Shown here piece by piece: positions 1 through 6,697 of a stretch of 34,309 bases of DNA. The translations under genes were made by a program, and so were the position numbers. Location: the NCBI GenBank assembly GCA_035516795.1, contig DATIZX010000131.1, positions 1-34,309 on the forward strand, written 5' to 3'. This DNA comes from DATJBF01 sp035516795. Its GTDB lineage: Bacteria; Verrucomicrobiota; Verrucomicrobiia; Palsa-1439. Positions within the stretch are counted from its first letter, which is position 1. Each line of letters begins with the position of its first letter. The notes beneath the pieces are model-generated. The model searched no databases. It was not told the DNA's origin and saw only the letters and a program-made list of their open reading frames with translations.

Positions 1-1
1 C

Positions 2-664
2 ATTGATGCGGCGGACGCAATTGTCGTTACCCGATGGTATTACCGTCAACGCATGGAAGCGGCGTTCCAGCGAACGCAGCGGCCGTGGGTGATTGCGCTG
101 GAAGCGGGTTGCGCCCAACCGTGGAAGGGAGACGCTGGCACAGCGAAGGTCGAAACGGTAACTGTCACGCTATCGGATGCTGCGAAGCGTACCGCAGTCA
201 CGGGCGTGAAAGCTCCGTCTGCTGATCAGCAGACGATCCGACCCGATGCGAAGGTGTTGTTTGTTGCCGGCGCGGGCTGGACCAAGAAACAAGCGGACGG
301 TCAGACGCACGTGAAGGACGCCGAGAAACTAATTCTAGATTTTCTCGGTTTGACGAAAGCCTCGCTCGGCAGCAGCAAGTCGTTGGTGGATTTGAGCGGC
401 GAAGGCCAAGCCGTGCTGCCGTTCATGTCGCACTTGAATCAGGTTGGTCAAACCGGTGCGACGCCGCGTCATCCGAAAGGACTTTCAACCTGTTGCCACG
501 GCGAAGAACCGCACGCGGTCGGCTGGCGATTCATCAACGAGCGCCGCGCCATCAACCTTGACGCCAATTGCGGCTGGGCCCGCGGCAAAGCCGACGTACT
601 CTACGTCGCCGACGCCTTCGAAGTGATACGCAAAATCAACGCGCTGCTGGCAGGGAAGAAGTAA
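2..664 (+). CDS. Electron transfer flavoprotein alpha-like protein, C-terminal part (5' truncated by window)
   Basis: The reading frame is open from base 2, so the gene starts outside the window; about 220 residues are visible. The C-terminal half has the layout of the ETF-alpha FAD-binding domain: a VLFVAGAGW strand, a helical stretch, then an NQVGQTGATP segment. That last segment corresponds to the family's QVGQTG motif, which contacts the flavin. It ends in the family-like VADAFEVIRKINALL tail. ETF alpha normally pairs with a beta subunit and passes electrons between flavin dehydrogenases and quinone or ferredoxin; the partner would lie upstream. The usual stretch after QVGQTG (normally like YIACGISGAIQH) is diverged here, with two adjacent Cys and His residues, so this may be an ETF-like subfamily rather than a canonical FixB. 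The stop lies 6 bases from the convergent end of the next gene. Confidence 0.65.
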   Translation: MDAADAIVVTRWYYRQRMEAAFQRTQRPWVIALEAGCAQPWKGDAGTAKVETVTVTLSDAAKRTAVTGVKAPSADQQTIRPDAKVLFVAGAGWTKKQADGQTHVKDAEKLILDFLGLTKASLGSSKSLVDLSGEGQAVLPFMSHLNQVGQTGATPRHPKGLSTCCHGEEPHAVGWRFINERRAINLDANCGWARGKADVLYVADAFEVIRKINALLAGKK

Positions 665-670
665 CGCTGG

Positions 671-1279
671 TTAGGCATCGTTGCTTTCATGGTGAACAAC
701 TGCGAAATTGTATAGGTCGATAGCTCTGGCGAAGCTAAGGTTGCCCGCTGTCCAATGAAGATGGCCGAATGTAGTCCGCATGAGACGGAGAAAGCCGAAA
801 TAGTCCTGCGCTGAACAATCGGTCGAGATGTGATAGTAGGAACGAATCGCCGTGTCCCACATGACGAACAATTTCGGGTGCTTGAAGTGCATAATCTTGG
901 AAGCGCCCGTCTGCTCAACGAGCGGTTTTAGCTTCGAGTAAATGCCTGTAATGTCGTCTGCTAGTAAGTCGAAGTCCACGGTTTCGAACGAATACGGCGC
1001 AAGTCGCTGGAAAATGGGGTTAACGGCCGCAATCGTGTTGCGAAAGCGATCAAGGTCGAAGCAGCGCAGAACATAACGAAATCGGGCGAAGTTCCATGTA
1101 GCAAGGATTAGAAGATATGCTTCGATCTCAAAATCCGAAGCGATCATTTTCAATCCTATATCGTAAAGCTCTGAACGCGTCGGTTCGACATGCAGGCCAG
1201 CTATTGTTTTCCTAAACTGTTTTAGAGTAATTGGCATCGCATTGTCCACTTCTGCCCCCATCCTAAGCTCTAAAGTCAT
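671..1279 (-). CDS. Hypothetical protein, low-GC
   Basis: This is a 202-residue protein that I do not recognise. It is soluble, mostly helical, with many aromatic residues and no signal peptide. A central segment, ASKIMHFKHPKLFVMWDTAIR, resembles the pattern seen in helix-hairpin-helix-like uncharacterised families, where a 'ready cell of known size and fate' Lys/His-Pro segment is followed by a V-x-W/Y-D element; this resemblance is weak inference. The start is uncertain: ATG codons at residues 1, 7 and 15 are all possible and none has a strong ribosome site. The gene is convergent with the ETF-like gene. A hand count gives about 43-48% GC over 1081-1200, clearly below most of the window, which could reflect recent acquisition. 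Confidence 0.6.
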   Translation of the reverse strand: MTLELRMGAEVDNAMPITLKQFRKTIAGLHVEPTRSELYDIGLKMIASDFEIEAYLLILATWNFARFRYVLRCFDLDRFRNTIAAVNPIFQRLAPYSFETVDFDLLADDITGIYSKLKPLVEQTGASKIMHFKHPKLFVMWDTAIRSYYHISTDCSAQDYFGFLRLMRTTFGHLHWTAGNLSFARAIDLYNFAVVHHESNDA

Positions 1280-1382
1280 GATGCGCCGCTGGCGCTAAGC
1301 CGTCACTGGCTTTTGGTTTGTCTGCGGGTGGTGTGGCCGGTAGAATTGGGGCGATTGGAAATTGGTTTTTGAGGAGATCAAG

Positions 1383-1913
1383 ATGAAAAAATCTGCGGAA
1401 CTGGAACGAGAGGCGGCACTGCAAGTGGTGGCGTTGATGGCGGCAGCGGCGCGGACGGCGCCAAAGACGCGCGGGATCGACAACATCAAGGTCATCGCGA
1501 TGGAGAGCGCGCCCGCGAAGAAGAAGTTGATCGCCAAAATGAAGGAGATCGCCCGGGCCGAGAATCGTCCGAGCATCGAGCGGGATGCCAACAATATCGC
1601 GAATTCGCCCGCACTTTTGGCCATCGGCGTGGAATCCAACACGGCGGGGTTGAATTGTGGTTTCTGCGGCCAGCCGACCTGCGAAGCGCAGGAGGCCGTA
1701 GGCGGCGTGTGTGCATTCAACTCGATTGATCTGGGGATCGCGGCCTGTTCTGCTGCGGCAGTTGCCAATCAGTTCCACGTGGACAATCGGGTGATGTACT
1801 CGATTGGTCGCGCCTGCCTCGACTTGCGATTGTTCGACAACAAGGTCAAACAGGCAATCGGCATCCCGTTGAGCGTCACGGGTAAGAATCCGTTCTTCGA
1901 CCGCAAACCATGA
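1383..1913 (+). CDS. DUF2148 ferredoxin domain-containing protein
   Basis: The protein has 176 residues. The ATG at 1383 was chosen because GAGGAG lies at 1371-1376, six bases upstream; the longer frame from 1362 lacks such a site. DUF2148 proteins are small uncharacterised proteins annotated as containing a ferredoxin domain and are common in anaerobes. The diagnostic part is the middle: an NCGFCGQPTC cluster with further Cys residues downstream (GVCAFN, AACSAA, RACLDL). These could ligate an iron-sulfur cluster, which is known only as a family annotation. A basic, Lys-rich N-terminal helix precedes it. It is followed after 13 bases by an LsrG-like gene in the same direction, probably co-transcribed. 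Together with the ETF-like gene it hints at low-potential or anaerobic redox metabolism. Confidence 0.82.
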   Translation: MKKSAELEREAALQVVALMAAAARTAPKTRGIDNIKVIAMESAPAKKKLIAKMKEIARAENRPSIERDANNIANSPALLAIGVESNTAGLNCGFCGQPTCEAQEAVGGVCAFNSIDLGIAACSAAAVANQFHVDNRVMYSIGRACLDLRLFDNKVKQAIGIPLSVTGKNPFFDRKP

Positions 1914-1926
1914 AACGAGGTGCGCC

Positions 1927-2223
1927 ATGTTGATTGTCCACGTCCATGTGCATGTGAAGCTGGAATGCGTCGATGCGTTCAAGCAAGCCAGCGTCGAGAA
2001 TGCGCGCGAAAGCGTGAAGGAACCCGGCATCGCCCGTTTCGACGTCGTCCAGCAGCAAGATGATCCGACGCGGTTCGTGCTAGTCGAGGTTTATCGCACC
2101 GCCGATGCGCCCGCCAAGCACAAGGAGACGGCACACTACGCAAAATGGCGGGACACCGTCGCACCGATGATGGCGGAGCCGAGATCGAGCGTGAAGTTCA
2201 CGAATGTGTTCGGATTGGAGTAA
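1927..2223 (+). CDS. Antibiotic biosynthesis monooxygenase (ABM) domain protein, LsrG-like
   Basis: This 98-residue protein is the size of a single ABM (dimeric alpha-beta barrel) domain. Family features visible are the N-terminal strand MLIVHVHVHVK, the helix with ENARESVKEPGIARFDVVQQ, the strand FVLVEVYRTADAPAKHKETAHYAKWRD, and a final strand ending in the conserved VKFTNVF. The pattern 'EPG-x-x-R-F-D-V' and 'H-K-E-T-x-H-Y' is that of LsrG/YgiN-type proteins. LsrG acts on phospho-autoinducer-2, and YgiN on quinols. Here no lsr genes are present, so the substrate is unknown and a redox or detoxification role is as likely as quorum-signal turnover. It lies 13 bases after the DUF2148 gene and shares its direction. 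Confidence 0.82.
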   Translation: MLIVHVHVHVKLECVDAFKQASVENARESVKEPGIARFDVVQQQDDPTRFVLVEVYRTADAPAKHKETAHYAKWRDTVAPMMAEPRSSVKFTNVFGLE

Positions 2224-2281
2224 CGCGGTCGCACAGTAATCTTGGCCCGACAAACGGGCGGGACGCCGGTTCCGCTCCTTG

Positions 2282-2605
2282 TTATTGCACTCCGCCCTTG
2301 AGATTGAGGACGAGCACGCCCACGATGATCGCCGCAATGCCGATGACGCGGTAGGCATCCACTGGTTCGTGGAACAGCATGACACCGCAGACGGCGACAC
2401 CGGCGACGCTGACGCCCGCCCAGATCGCGTAGGCCAAACCCAAATCCAGCGTCTTTGCGGCCAAGTTGAGAAAGACGAACGTCGCAATGTAAAGCACGGT
2501 CATTCCCACAGTCGGCCACACTCGGGCAAAACCATGCGACCATTTCAGACACAGTGTTCCTACGACTTCAGCCAGGATGGACAGCGCCAATAGAATCCAG
2601 TGCAT
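2282..2605 (-). CDS. Small multidrug resistance (SMR) family efflux transporter
   Basis: The protein has 107 residues and four predicted transmembrane helices, the standard SMR architecture (EmrE/SugE/Gdx). The membrane-embedded glutamate that binds protons and substrate is present in helix 1 (E13 in ALSILAEVVGTLCLKWS). The helix 3 segment LAYAIWAGVSVAGVAVCGVM matches the family's AYAxWxG motif, and helix 4 ends with the usual LIIxGVLxLNL-like sequence. SMR proteins work as antiparallel dimers that exchange protons for cationic drugs or guanidinium; the specificity cannot be read here. The gene is convergent with the ABM gene. Confidence 0.9.
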   Translation of the reverse strand: MHWILLALSILAEVVGTLCLKWSHGFARVWPTVGMTVLYIATFVFLNLAAKTLDLGLAYAIWAGVSVAGVAVCGVMLFHEPVDAYRVIGIAAIIVGVLVLNLKGGVQ

Positions 2606-2714
2606 TTGATGCCTCTTGAGTTAAACGACGGTGGCAGTTCTTTCGCGCGACGAGAGCATAGTGCCCTTCGCCGGCGACGAGTGTCAATGAGGGAAACATT
2701 TCACTCGTATCGAC

Positions 2715-2780
2715 TGTAGGCCGCTTCTGCGAAGCGGCGGAGTCGTTGAAGAGATCGCCGACTCACAGAGTCGGCCTACA
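2715..2780. repeat. Two-hairpin palindromic repeat (REP/BIME-like)
   Basis: TGTAGGCCG at 2715-2723 is the exact inverse complement of CGGCCTACA at 2772-2780, so the 66-base element has matching outer ends. Inside are two perfect hairpins: CCGCTTC-TGC-GAAGCGG (2721-2737) and GCCGACTC-ACA-GAGTCGGC (2757-2775). The element lies in the spacer between the SMR gene and the alcohol dehydrogenase. Its form, two hairpins with mirrored ends, fits a REP doublet of the kind mobilised by RAYT (TnpA_REP) transposases. Only one copy was seen in this window. Confidence 0.6.
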
Positions 2781-2851
2781 ACCGGAGCAGTCAGTCGTAC
2801 AGCCAATTCATTGCGCTGGACAATGAGCAAATTGCCCGTTCTACTCTGCAT

Positions 2852-3994
2852 GTGAACTTTGAGTTTGCGACGGCAACGCGGATTGTGTTCGGCCCGGGAA
2901 AGCTAAAGGAGATTGGCGCGATCGCCAAGCCGCTTGGGAAACGCGTTCTGGTGGTGATTGGCAAATCCGCTGGCGCCGTCCAACGCGTCGAGCCGTTGTT
3001 GAGCGCTTTGACTGGTGGGGGCGTCGAGTACGCAACGTTCTCCGTGTCCGGAGAGCCGACTTTCGAAGTGGTGCGGTTGGGAACCCAGCGGGCGCTTGAT
3101 GAGCGTTGCGATGTTGCCATCAGTTTCGGCGGCGGCAGCATCATCGATATCGGCAAAGCTATCGCGGCCATGCTAACCAACGGCGGCGACCCGCTGGATT
3201 ACGTCGAGATCATCGGCAAAGGTAAGCCAATCACCAAGCCGTCCGCACCGTTCATCGCGATCCCAACGACGGCTGGCACTGGAGCAGAGGTGACGCGCAA
3301 TGCCGTGCTCGGTTCGCCGGAGCATCATGTGAAAGTCAGCCTGCGGAGTCCGTTGATGCTGCCGCGCGTGGCTTTGGTCGATCCCGAACTCACCTATGAC
3401 CTGCCTGCACCGATCACGGCGACCAGCGGTTTGGATGCGTTGACGCAACTGATCGAGCCGTTCGTTTCGGTGAAGGCAAATCCGATGACCGATGCAATTT
3501 GTCGGGAAGGAATGTCGCGTGCGGCACGGTCGCTGCGTAAGGCGTACAAGACGGGCGATCCAAACGCTCGTGAGGACATGGCGCTGGCGGCGTTGTTTAG
3601 CGGTATGGCATTGGCCAACGCGGGACTGGGCGCGGTGCACGGATTTGCCGGACCGCTGGGCGGCATGTACGATGCGCCTCACGGAGCGTTGTGCGCGGCG
3701 TTGCTTCCGCGCGTGATGGAGGTCAACCGTGGAATGATTCGAGGACCGGCCGGTCGCGGTGCGGTGTCAGCCCCAACAGAAATCGTCGGGCGCTTTGACG
3801 AGGTGCGGCGAATTGTCGGCGATCTCGGCGAATTGGTGCGCGCGCTGGACATCCCACCGTTGCGACAGTATGGGGTGAAACGCGAAGATTTCATGGCGAT
3901 CATCGAAAAGGCAAAGGCTTCCAGCAGCATGAAAGGCAATCCGCTGCCATTGCACGACAAGGAATTGCGGCAGATTCTCGAAAGCGCTTTGTGA
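2852..3994 (+). CDS. Iron-containing alcohol dehydrogenase (group III) family protein
   Basis: The protein has 380 residues and starts with GTG at 2852, which gives the family's usual N-terminus (NFEFATATRIVFGPGKL); no good ribosome site is visible. The N-terminal half binds NAD(P): the FGGGSIIDIGKAIA segment is the conserved GGGS loop. The C-terminal helical half carries the metal site. Three of four expected ligands are present: D195, H263 (GAVHGFAGP) and H277 (DAPHGALCA). The fourth, histidine in the usual DALTHAxE motif, is replaced by glutamine (Q199 in GLDALTQLIEPF). The family reduces aldehydes or ketones or oxidises alcohols in the cytoplasm; the substrate is not predictable. Exosortase 1 follows after 49 bases, but a functional link is not evident. 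Confidence 0.9.
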   Translation: MNFEFATATRIVFGPGKLKEIGAIAKPLGKRVLVVIGKSAGAVQRVEPLLSALTGGGVEYATFSVSGEPTFEVVRLGTQRALDERCDVAISFGGGSIIDIGKAIAAMLTNGGDPLDYVEIIGKGKPITKPSAPFIAIPTTAGTGAEVTRNAVLGSPEHHVKVSLRSPLMLPRVALVDPELTYDLPAPITATSGLDALTQLIEPFVSVKANPMTDAICREGMSRAARSLRKAYKTGDPNAREDMALAALFSGMALANAGLGAVHGFAGPLGGMYDAPHGALCAALLPRVMEVNRGMIRGPAGRGAVSAPTEIVGRFDEVRRIVGDLGELVRALDIPPLRQYGVKREDFMAIIEKAKASSSMKGNPLPLHDKELRQILESAL

Positions 3995-4043
3995 ATCGGA
4001 CCAAACTTGAGCAGGAGTTCGGCAGTACCGTCTAATTCTCCGT

Positions 4044-4967
4044 ATGGAATCCGCTTCTGAGAAACCAATGGTGGCCAGTCACGACCACGCTCCCCGCCCG
4101 CGCGGGACGGGTGTGTTGATGTTGGTCTTGCTTGGGACGCTGATGGGATTGTTGTATCTGCCACTGTTGTACTGGCTCGGATGGACGACATTACACACAC
4201 AGCAATTGGCGGGCGGCGCATTGTTGGTTGTCATCGCGCTCTTGATTTGCGTGCGTGATGCGGTCGGCAAACTCCGGCTGCAACCCGAAATCAACAACCT
4301 CGGATTGGGGCTGCTGGCGCTGGGATTCTTCTATTTGTGGCTGGCGGGGCGGGCGCGCTTTTGGTTGTTACCACTGGTGCTACTCTCATTTTGTTTCACG
4401 TTCGCCGCGGTAATGTCGTTCCTTTTCGGCAAGGAGGGTGCCGGTTGGTTCATGCCGGCGCTGGGCGCGTTTTTCGTTTTTGGTGTTCTGGTCGGTCTGT
4501 TTCCCAGGCTGGACTGGCCCTTACGAGAAATTGCGGCGCGGTATGCGGGCGGCTTGATGCAATCGATGGATGTGCCAGTGAAGGTTGTATTGGCGGCCGG
4601 AGAACCGGCAAAGTTGCTTCTGGCTGTGAAAGGCCACGTTTTCGAGGTGGCGACGGAATGCAACGGTTTTGGTCTACTCACGTCGTCGCTCATCGTGGCG
4701 ACGATCCTCGCGTTTCAGTATCGGCTGCCGGGTTTGAGCAAATTGGGGTTGTTGGCGTTGGCCGTTCCGGTTGCCATTGTGTGCAATTTCCTCCGGATAG
4801 TAAGTATCTGCTTGGTGGCGCCCCGGACGCAACTGCCGTACGGGTTCGTGCATGAGACATTGGGATTGATCTTCTACGTGGGTGCGCTCGGGTTGATCTG
4901 GAAGATGGCAGGTTGGCAGACCACACCGAAGCAAGTTCCGCCCAAAATCTCAACGGATCAACCGTAG
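4044..4967 (+). CDS. Exosortase/archaeosortase family protein (copy 1)
   Basis: The protein has 307 residues and about eight predicted membrane helices. Exosortases are multi-pass transpeptidase-like enzymes that process C-terminal sorting tails of secreted proteins. The catalytic triad is visible: C206 in TECNGFGLLTSSLIVATIL, R251 in CNFLRIVSICLV, and H270 in FVHETLGLIFY. The N-terminus (about 22 residues) is hydrophilic and the last about 20 residues are a short cytoplasmic tail. No EpsI domain is fused and no EpsI gene is adjacent, unlike copy 2. It diverges clearly from copy 2, with different residues around each catalytic position, so it may serve a different class of substrates. The subtype (XrtX and so on) cannot be assigned by eye. 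Confidence 0.88.
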   Translation: MESASEKPMVASHDHAPRPRGTGVLMLVLLGTLMGLLYLPLLYWLGWTTLHTQQLAGGALLVVIALLICVRDAVGKLRLQPEINNLGLGLLALGFFYLWLAGRARFWLLPLVLLSFCFTFAAVMSFLFGKEGAGWFMPALGAFFVFGVLVGLFPRLDWPLREIAARYAGGLMQSMDVPVKVVLAAGEPAKLLLAVKGHVFEVATECNGFGLLTSSLIVATILAFQYRLPGLSKLGLLALAVPVAIVCNFLRIVSICLVAPRTQLPYGFVHETLGLIFYVGALGLIWKMAGWQTTPKQVPPKISTDQP

Positions 4968-4990
4968 TGTGATTCGCGGGACGGCTGCTC

Positions 4991-5116
4991 TCACCGTAGG
5001 AGCAAGACAAATGCGTACTGCACCACGCCGGTCCACAACACGATCCACAGAAGTTTCCAAATCGTTAATCTGGACCCTCTGTCCGTGCCCATTACCTCTT
5101 TCGTAGTTTCGTGCAT
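4991..5116 (-). CDS. Possible small tryptophan-rich single-pass membrane protein
   Basis: The proposed product has 41 residues: a short charged N-terminus and one C-terminal hydrophobic helix (LTIWKLLWIVLWTGVVQYAFVLLL) ending in a single arginine. An in-frame extension up to 5221 exists. The good Shine-Dalgarno-like AAGGAGA at about 5141-5147 on this strand is too far (24 bases) from the ATG at 5116, so the start is doubtful. It is convergent with exosortase 1. The tail is hydrophobic helix plus terminal Arg, as in sorting tails, but no PEP-like motif precedes it. This could be a spurious frame. Confidence 0.3.
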   Translation of the reverse strand: MHETTKEVMGTDRGSRLTIWKLLWIVLWTGVVQYAFVLLLR

Positions 5117-5482
5117 GACGTAAAAATTCTGCGGCTCGAATCTCCTTGAGCGGGTGCAGCGAATGCTTGCTCGCTGCACCCACTCGAATGGAGAACCCTC
5201 ACCACTCCTTGGCTGGGTCATCTCGATAACACCTCGCGTGCCAGTCTGATCTCTTACGATAGACTCGAATTTGAGAGCTTTGTAATCCTCTTTGGGCGAT
5301 GCCCTTAGCGAACTTTTCGTCGATTCATCTGCACTGAGCCGGCTTGCCGGTGGTGGTTACTGTTCAGCGGAAGTGTTCAAGCCATTGAACAAACTGAACA
5401 GGCTATGTTCATAGGCATGCGCATTTCTGCTGCCACAGTCGGTATTGCGCCACGAAGAATTTGATGTAAGCTAAGCGCGACG
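5117..5482. other. Intergenic region with clustered GTTCA/TGAAC half-sites
   Basis: No convincing gene is seen here. The notable part is 5360-5414, described as its own entry. The rest has no recognisable promoter or RNA that I can support. Confidence 0.4.
5360..5414. promoter_or_regulatory. Nested dyad upstream of the TlpA-like gene
   Basis: CTGTTCAG (5360-5367) mirrors CTGAACAG (5394-5401). Between them GTTCAA (5375-5380) mirrors TTGAAC (5385-5390). A third palindrome, CTATG-TT-CATAG (5403-5414), follows directly. Five GTTCA/TGAAC half-sites therefore fall within 50 bases, about 70-120 bases before the tlpA-like start. It could be an operator or an RNA hairpin; no T-run follows, so a terminator is less likely. 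Confidence 0.4.
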
Positions 5483-6028
5483 ATGGCAATACGGAAAGTC
5501 TGTTTAGCAGGTGTTTGTCTATTCACGGGGGTCTCGCTCGTCTCCTGTGGGCAATCGGCGTCGGTGCGTTCGCGAGAGATTTCTGTGACGCCGATCACTG
5601 CTTCCGGTATTCAAAAGGCGGTACAGAACTCAGGGGCGAAGGCGGTGTTGGTGAATGTCTGGGCCACGTGGTGCGGACCCTGTCGCGAAGAGTTTCCCGG
5701 CTTGATACGCGTCGCCCGCAAGTATCGAGATCAAGGACTCAACGTCCTGTTGGTATCGGCTGATGACAACAGCGATCTAGGGGCGGTCAAAAAATTCCTG
5801 GCCCGGCAAGGGGTTGATTTCCCATCTTACCTGAAAGCGGAGAAGGACCAGCAGTTCATCGACGGCCTCGATAAGCGTTGGAGTGGCGCATTGCCGGCGA
5901 CGTTCATTTATGACGGCTCGGGCCATCTGCGGGATTTCTGGGAGGGCGAAGCAAGTTCCAACAAATTCGAGCAGGCCGTGAGTCAAGTATTGGCAGCCAA
6001 ACCAAAATCGACAGGAGGCAATCCGTGA
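5483..6028 (+). CDS. TlpA/ResA-like thiol:disulfide oxidoreductase lipoprotein
   Basis: The protein has 181 residues. The N-terminus is a lipoprotein signal with a hydrophobic core and lipobox LVSC (Cys22), so it should be anchored in the periplasmic face of a membrane. The thioredoxin-fold core begins near residue 53 with VLVNVWATWCGPCREEFPGL; the redox cysteines are C64 and C67. The cis-proline is in GALPATFIYD, typical for TlpA/ResA. Such proteins reduce disulfides, for instance in apocytochrome c or other envelope proteins. The gene ends at 6028 and the next starts at 6025 with an overlap, so the two are translationally coupled. The specific partner is unknown. Confidence 0.88.
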   Translation: MAIRKVCLAGVCLFTGVSLVSCGQSASVRSREISVTPITASGIQKAVQNSGAKAVLVNVWATWCGPCREEFPGLIRVARKYRDQGLNVLLVSADDNSDLGAVKKFLARQGVDFPSYLKAEKDQQFIDGLDKRWSGALPATFIYDGSGHLRDFWEGEASSNKFEQAVSQVLAAKPKSTGGNP

Positions 6029-6627
6029 AAACAGGTTCGTATATCGCGTGCATGGTGATGATGTCGGTGGCAACGAGTGCGCTGGCTCTTTCCATCGGAG
6101 ATCCAGCGCCCAAAACTGACGTGAAGATGAAAAATGTGGATGGACGGGAATTGTCCATAGCTGACGTGGCGGGCCCGAAAGGGACACTCGTGATATTCTC
6201 ATGCAATCACTGTCCGTTCGTCAAGGCATGGGAAAGCCGCATCGCCGAGATTGGCAACACGTACCGGGAAAAGGGTGTCGGCGTAATTGCCATCAACTCC
6301 AATGACCCGAACGCCTATCCTGAGGACGGTTACGAACAGATGCAACAGCGCGCCAAGGACCGCGGATTCCGTTTTCCGTATGTTGTAGATGCAACTTCGG
6401 AAATGGCGCGTGCGTTTGGCGCATCGCACACGCCGGAGGCATTCTTGTTCAATAAGGAAGGCAAGCTGGTTTACCACGGTGCGATTGACGACAACTCGAG
6501 GGATGCGAGCAAGGTCGAGGCACCTTACCTAAAGGATGCCTTGAACGCGCTGCTGGCAGGTCAACCGATCACCATCAAAGAAACCAAGGCCATCGGCTGC
6601 AGCATCAAGCTTCGTGGGAAGGCTTGA
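6025..6627 (+). CDS. Secreted redoxin-family protein with CxxC (peroxiredoxin-like)
   Basis: The protein has 200 residues. It starts with GTG at 6025, which overlaps the TGA stop of the previous gene and has AGGAGG (about 6013-6018) upstream. A Sec signal peptide (about residues 1-22, ending ATSALA) predicts periplasmic location. The AhpC/TSA-redoxin fold follows, with the redox motif CNHCPFVKAWE (C60 and C63), the thioredoxin strand GVIAINSNDPNAYPED, a TPEAFLFNKEGKLVYHG segment with the cis-proline, and a C-terminal IGCSIK. This group is known mostly as uncharacterised 'thioredoxin family/redoxin' proteins common in planctomycetes and Verrucomicrobiota. It presumably works with the preceding TlpA-like lipoprotein in envelope thiol chemistry. 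Confidence 0.85.
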   Translation: MKTGSYIACMVMMSVATSALALSIGDPAPKTDVKMKNVDGRELSIADVAGPKGTLVIFSCNHCPFVKAWESRIAEIGNTYREKGVGVIAINSNDPNAYPEDGYEQMQQRAKDRGFRFPYVVDATSEMARAFGASHTPEAFLFNKEGKLVYHGAIDDNSRDASKVEAPYLKDALNALLAGQPITIKETKAIGCSIKLRGKA

Positions 6628-6697
6628 TCTGCGGCGAATAGTCGCGCCACAACAGGTTTGTAATCCGGCACGGGTGTGGTTAAGAATCGCTGGCACG

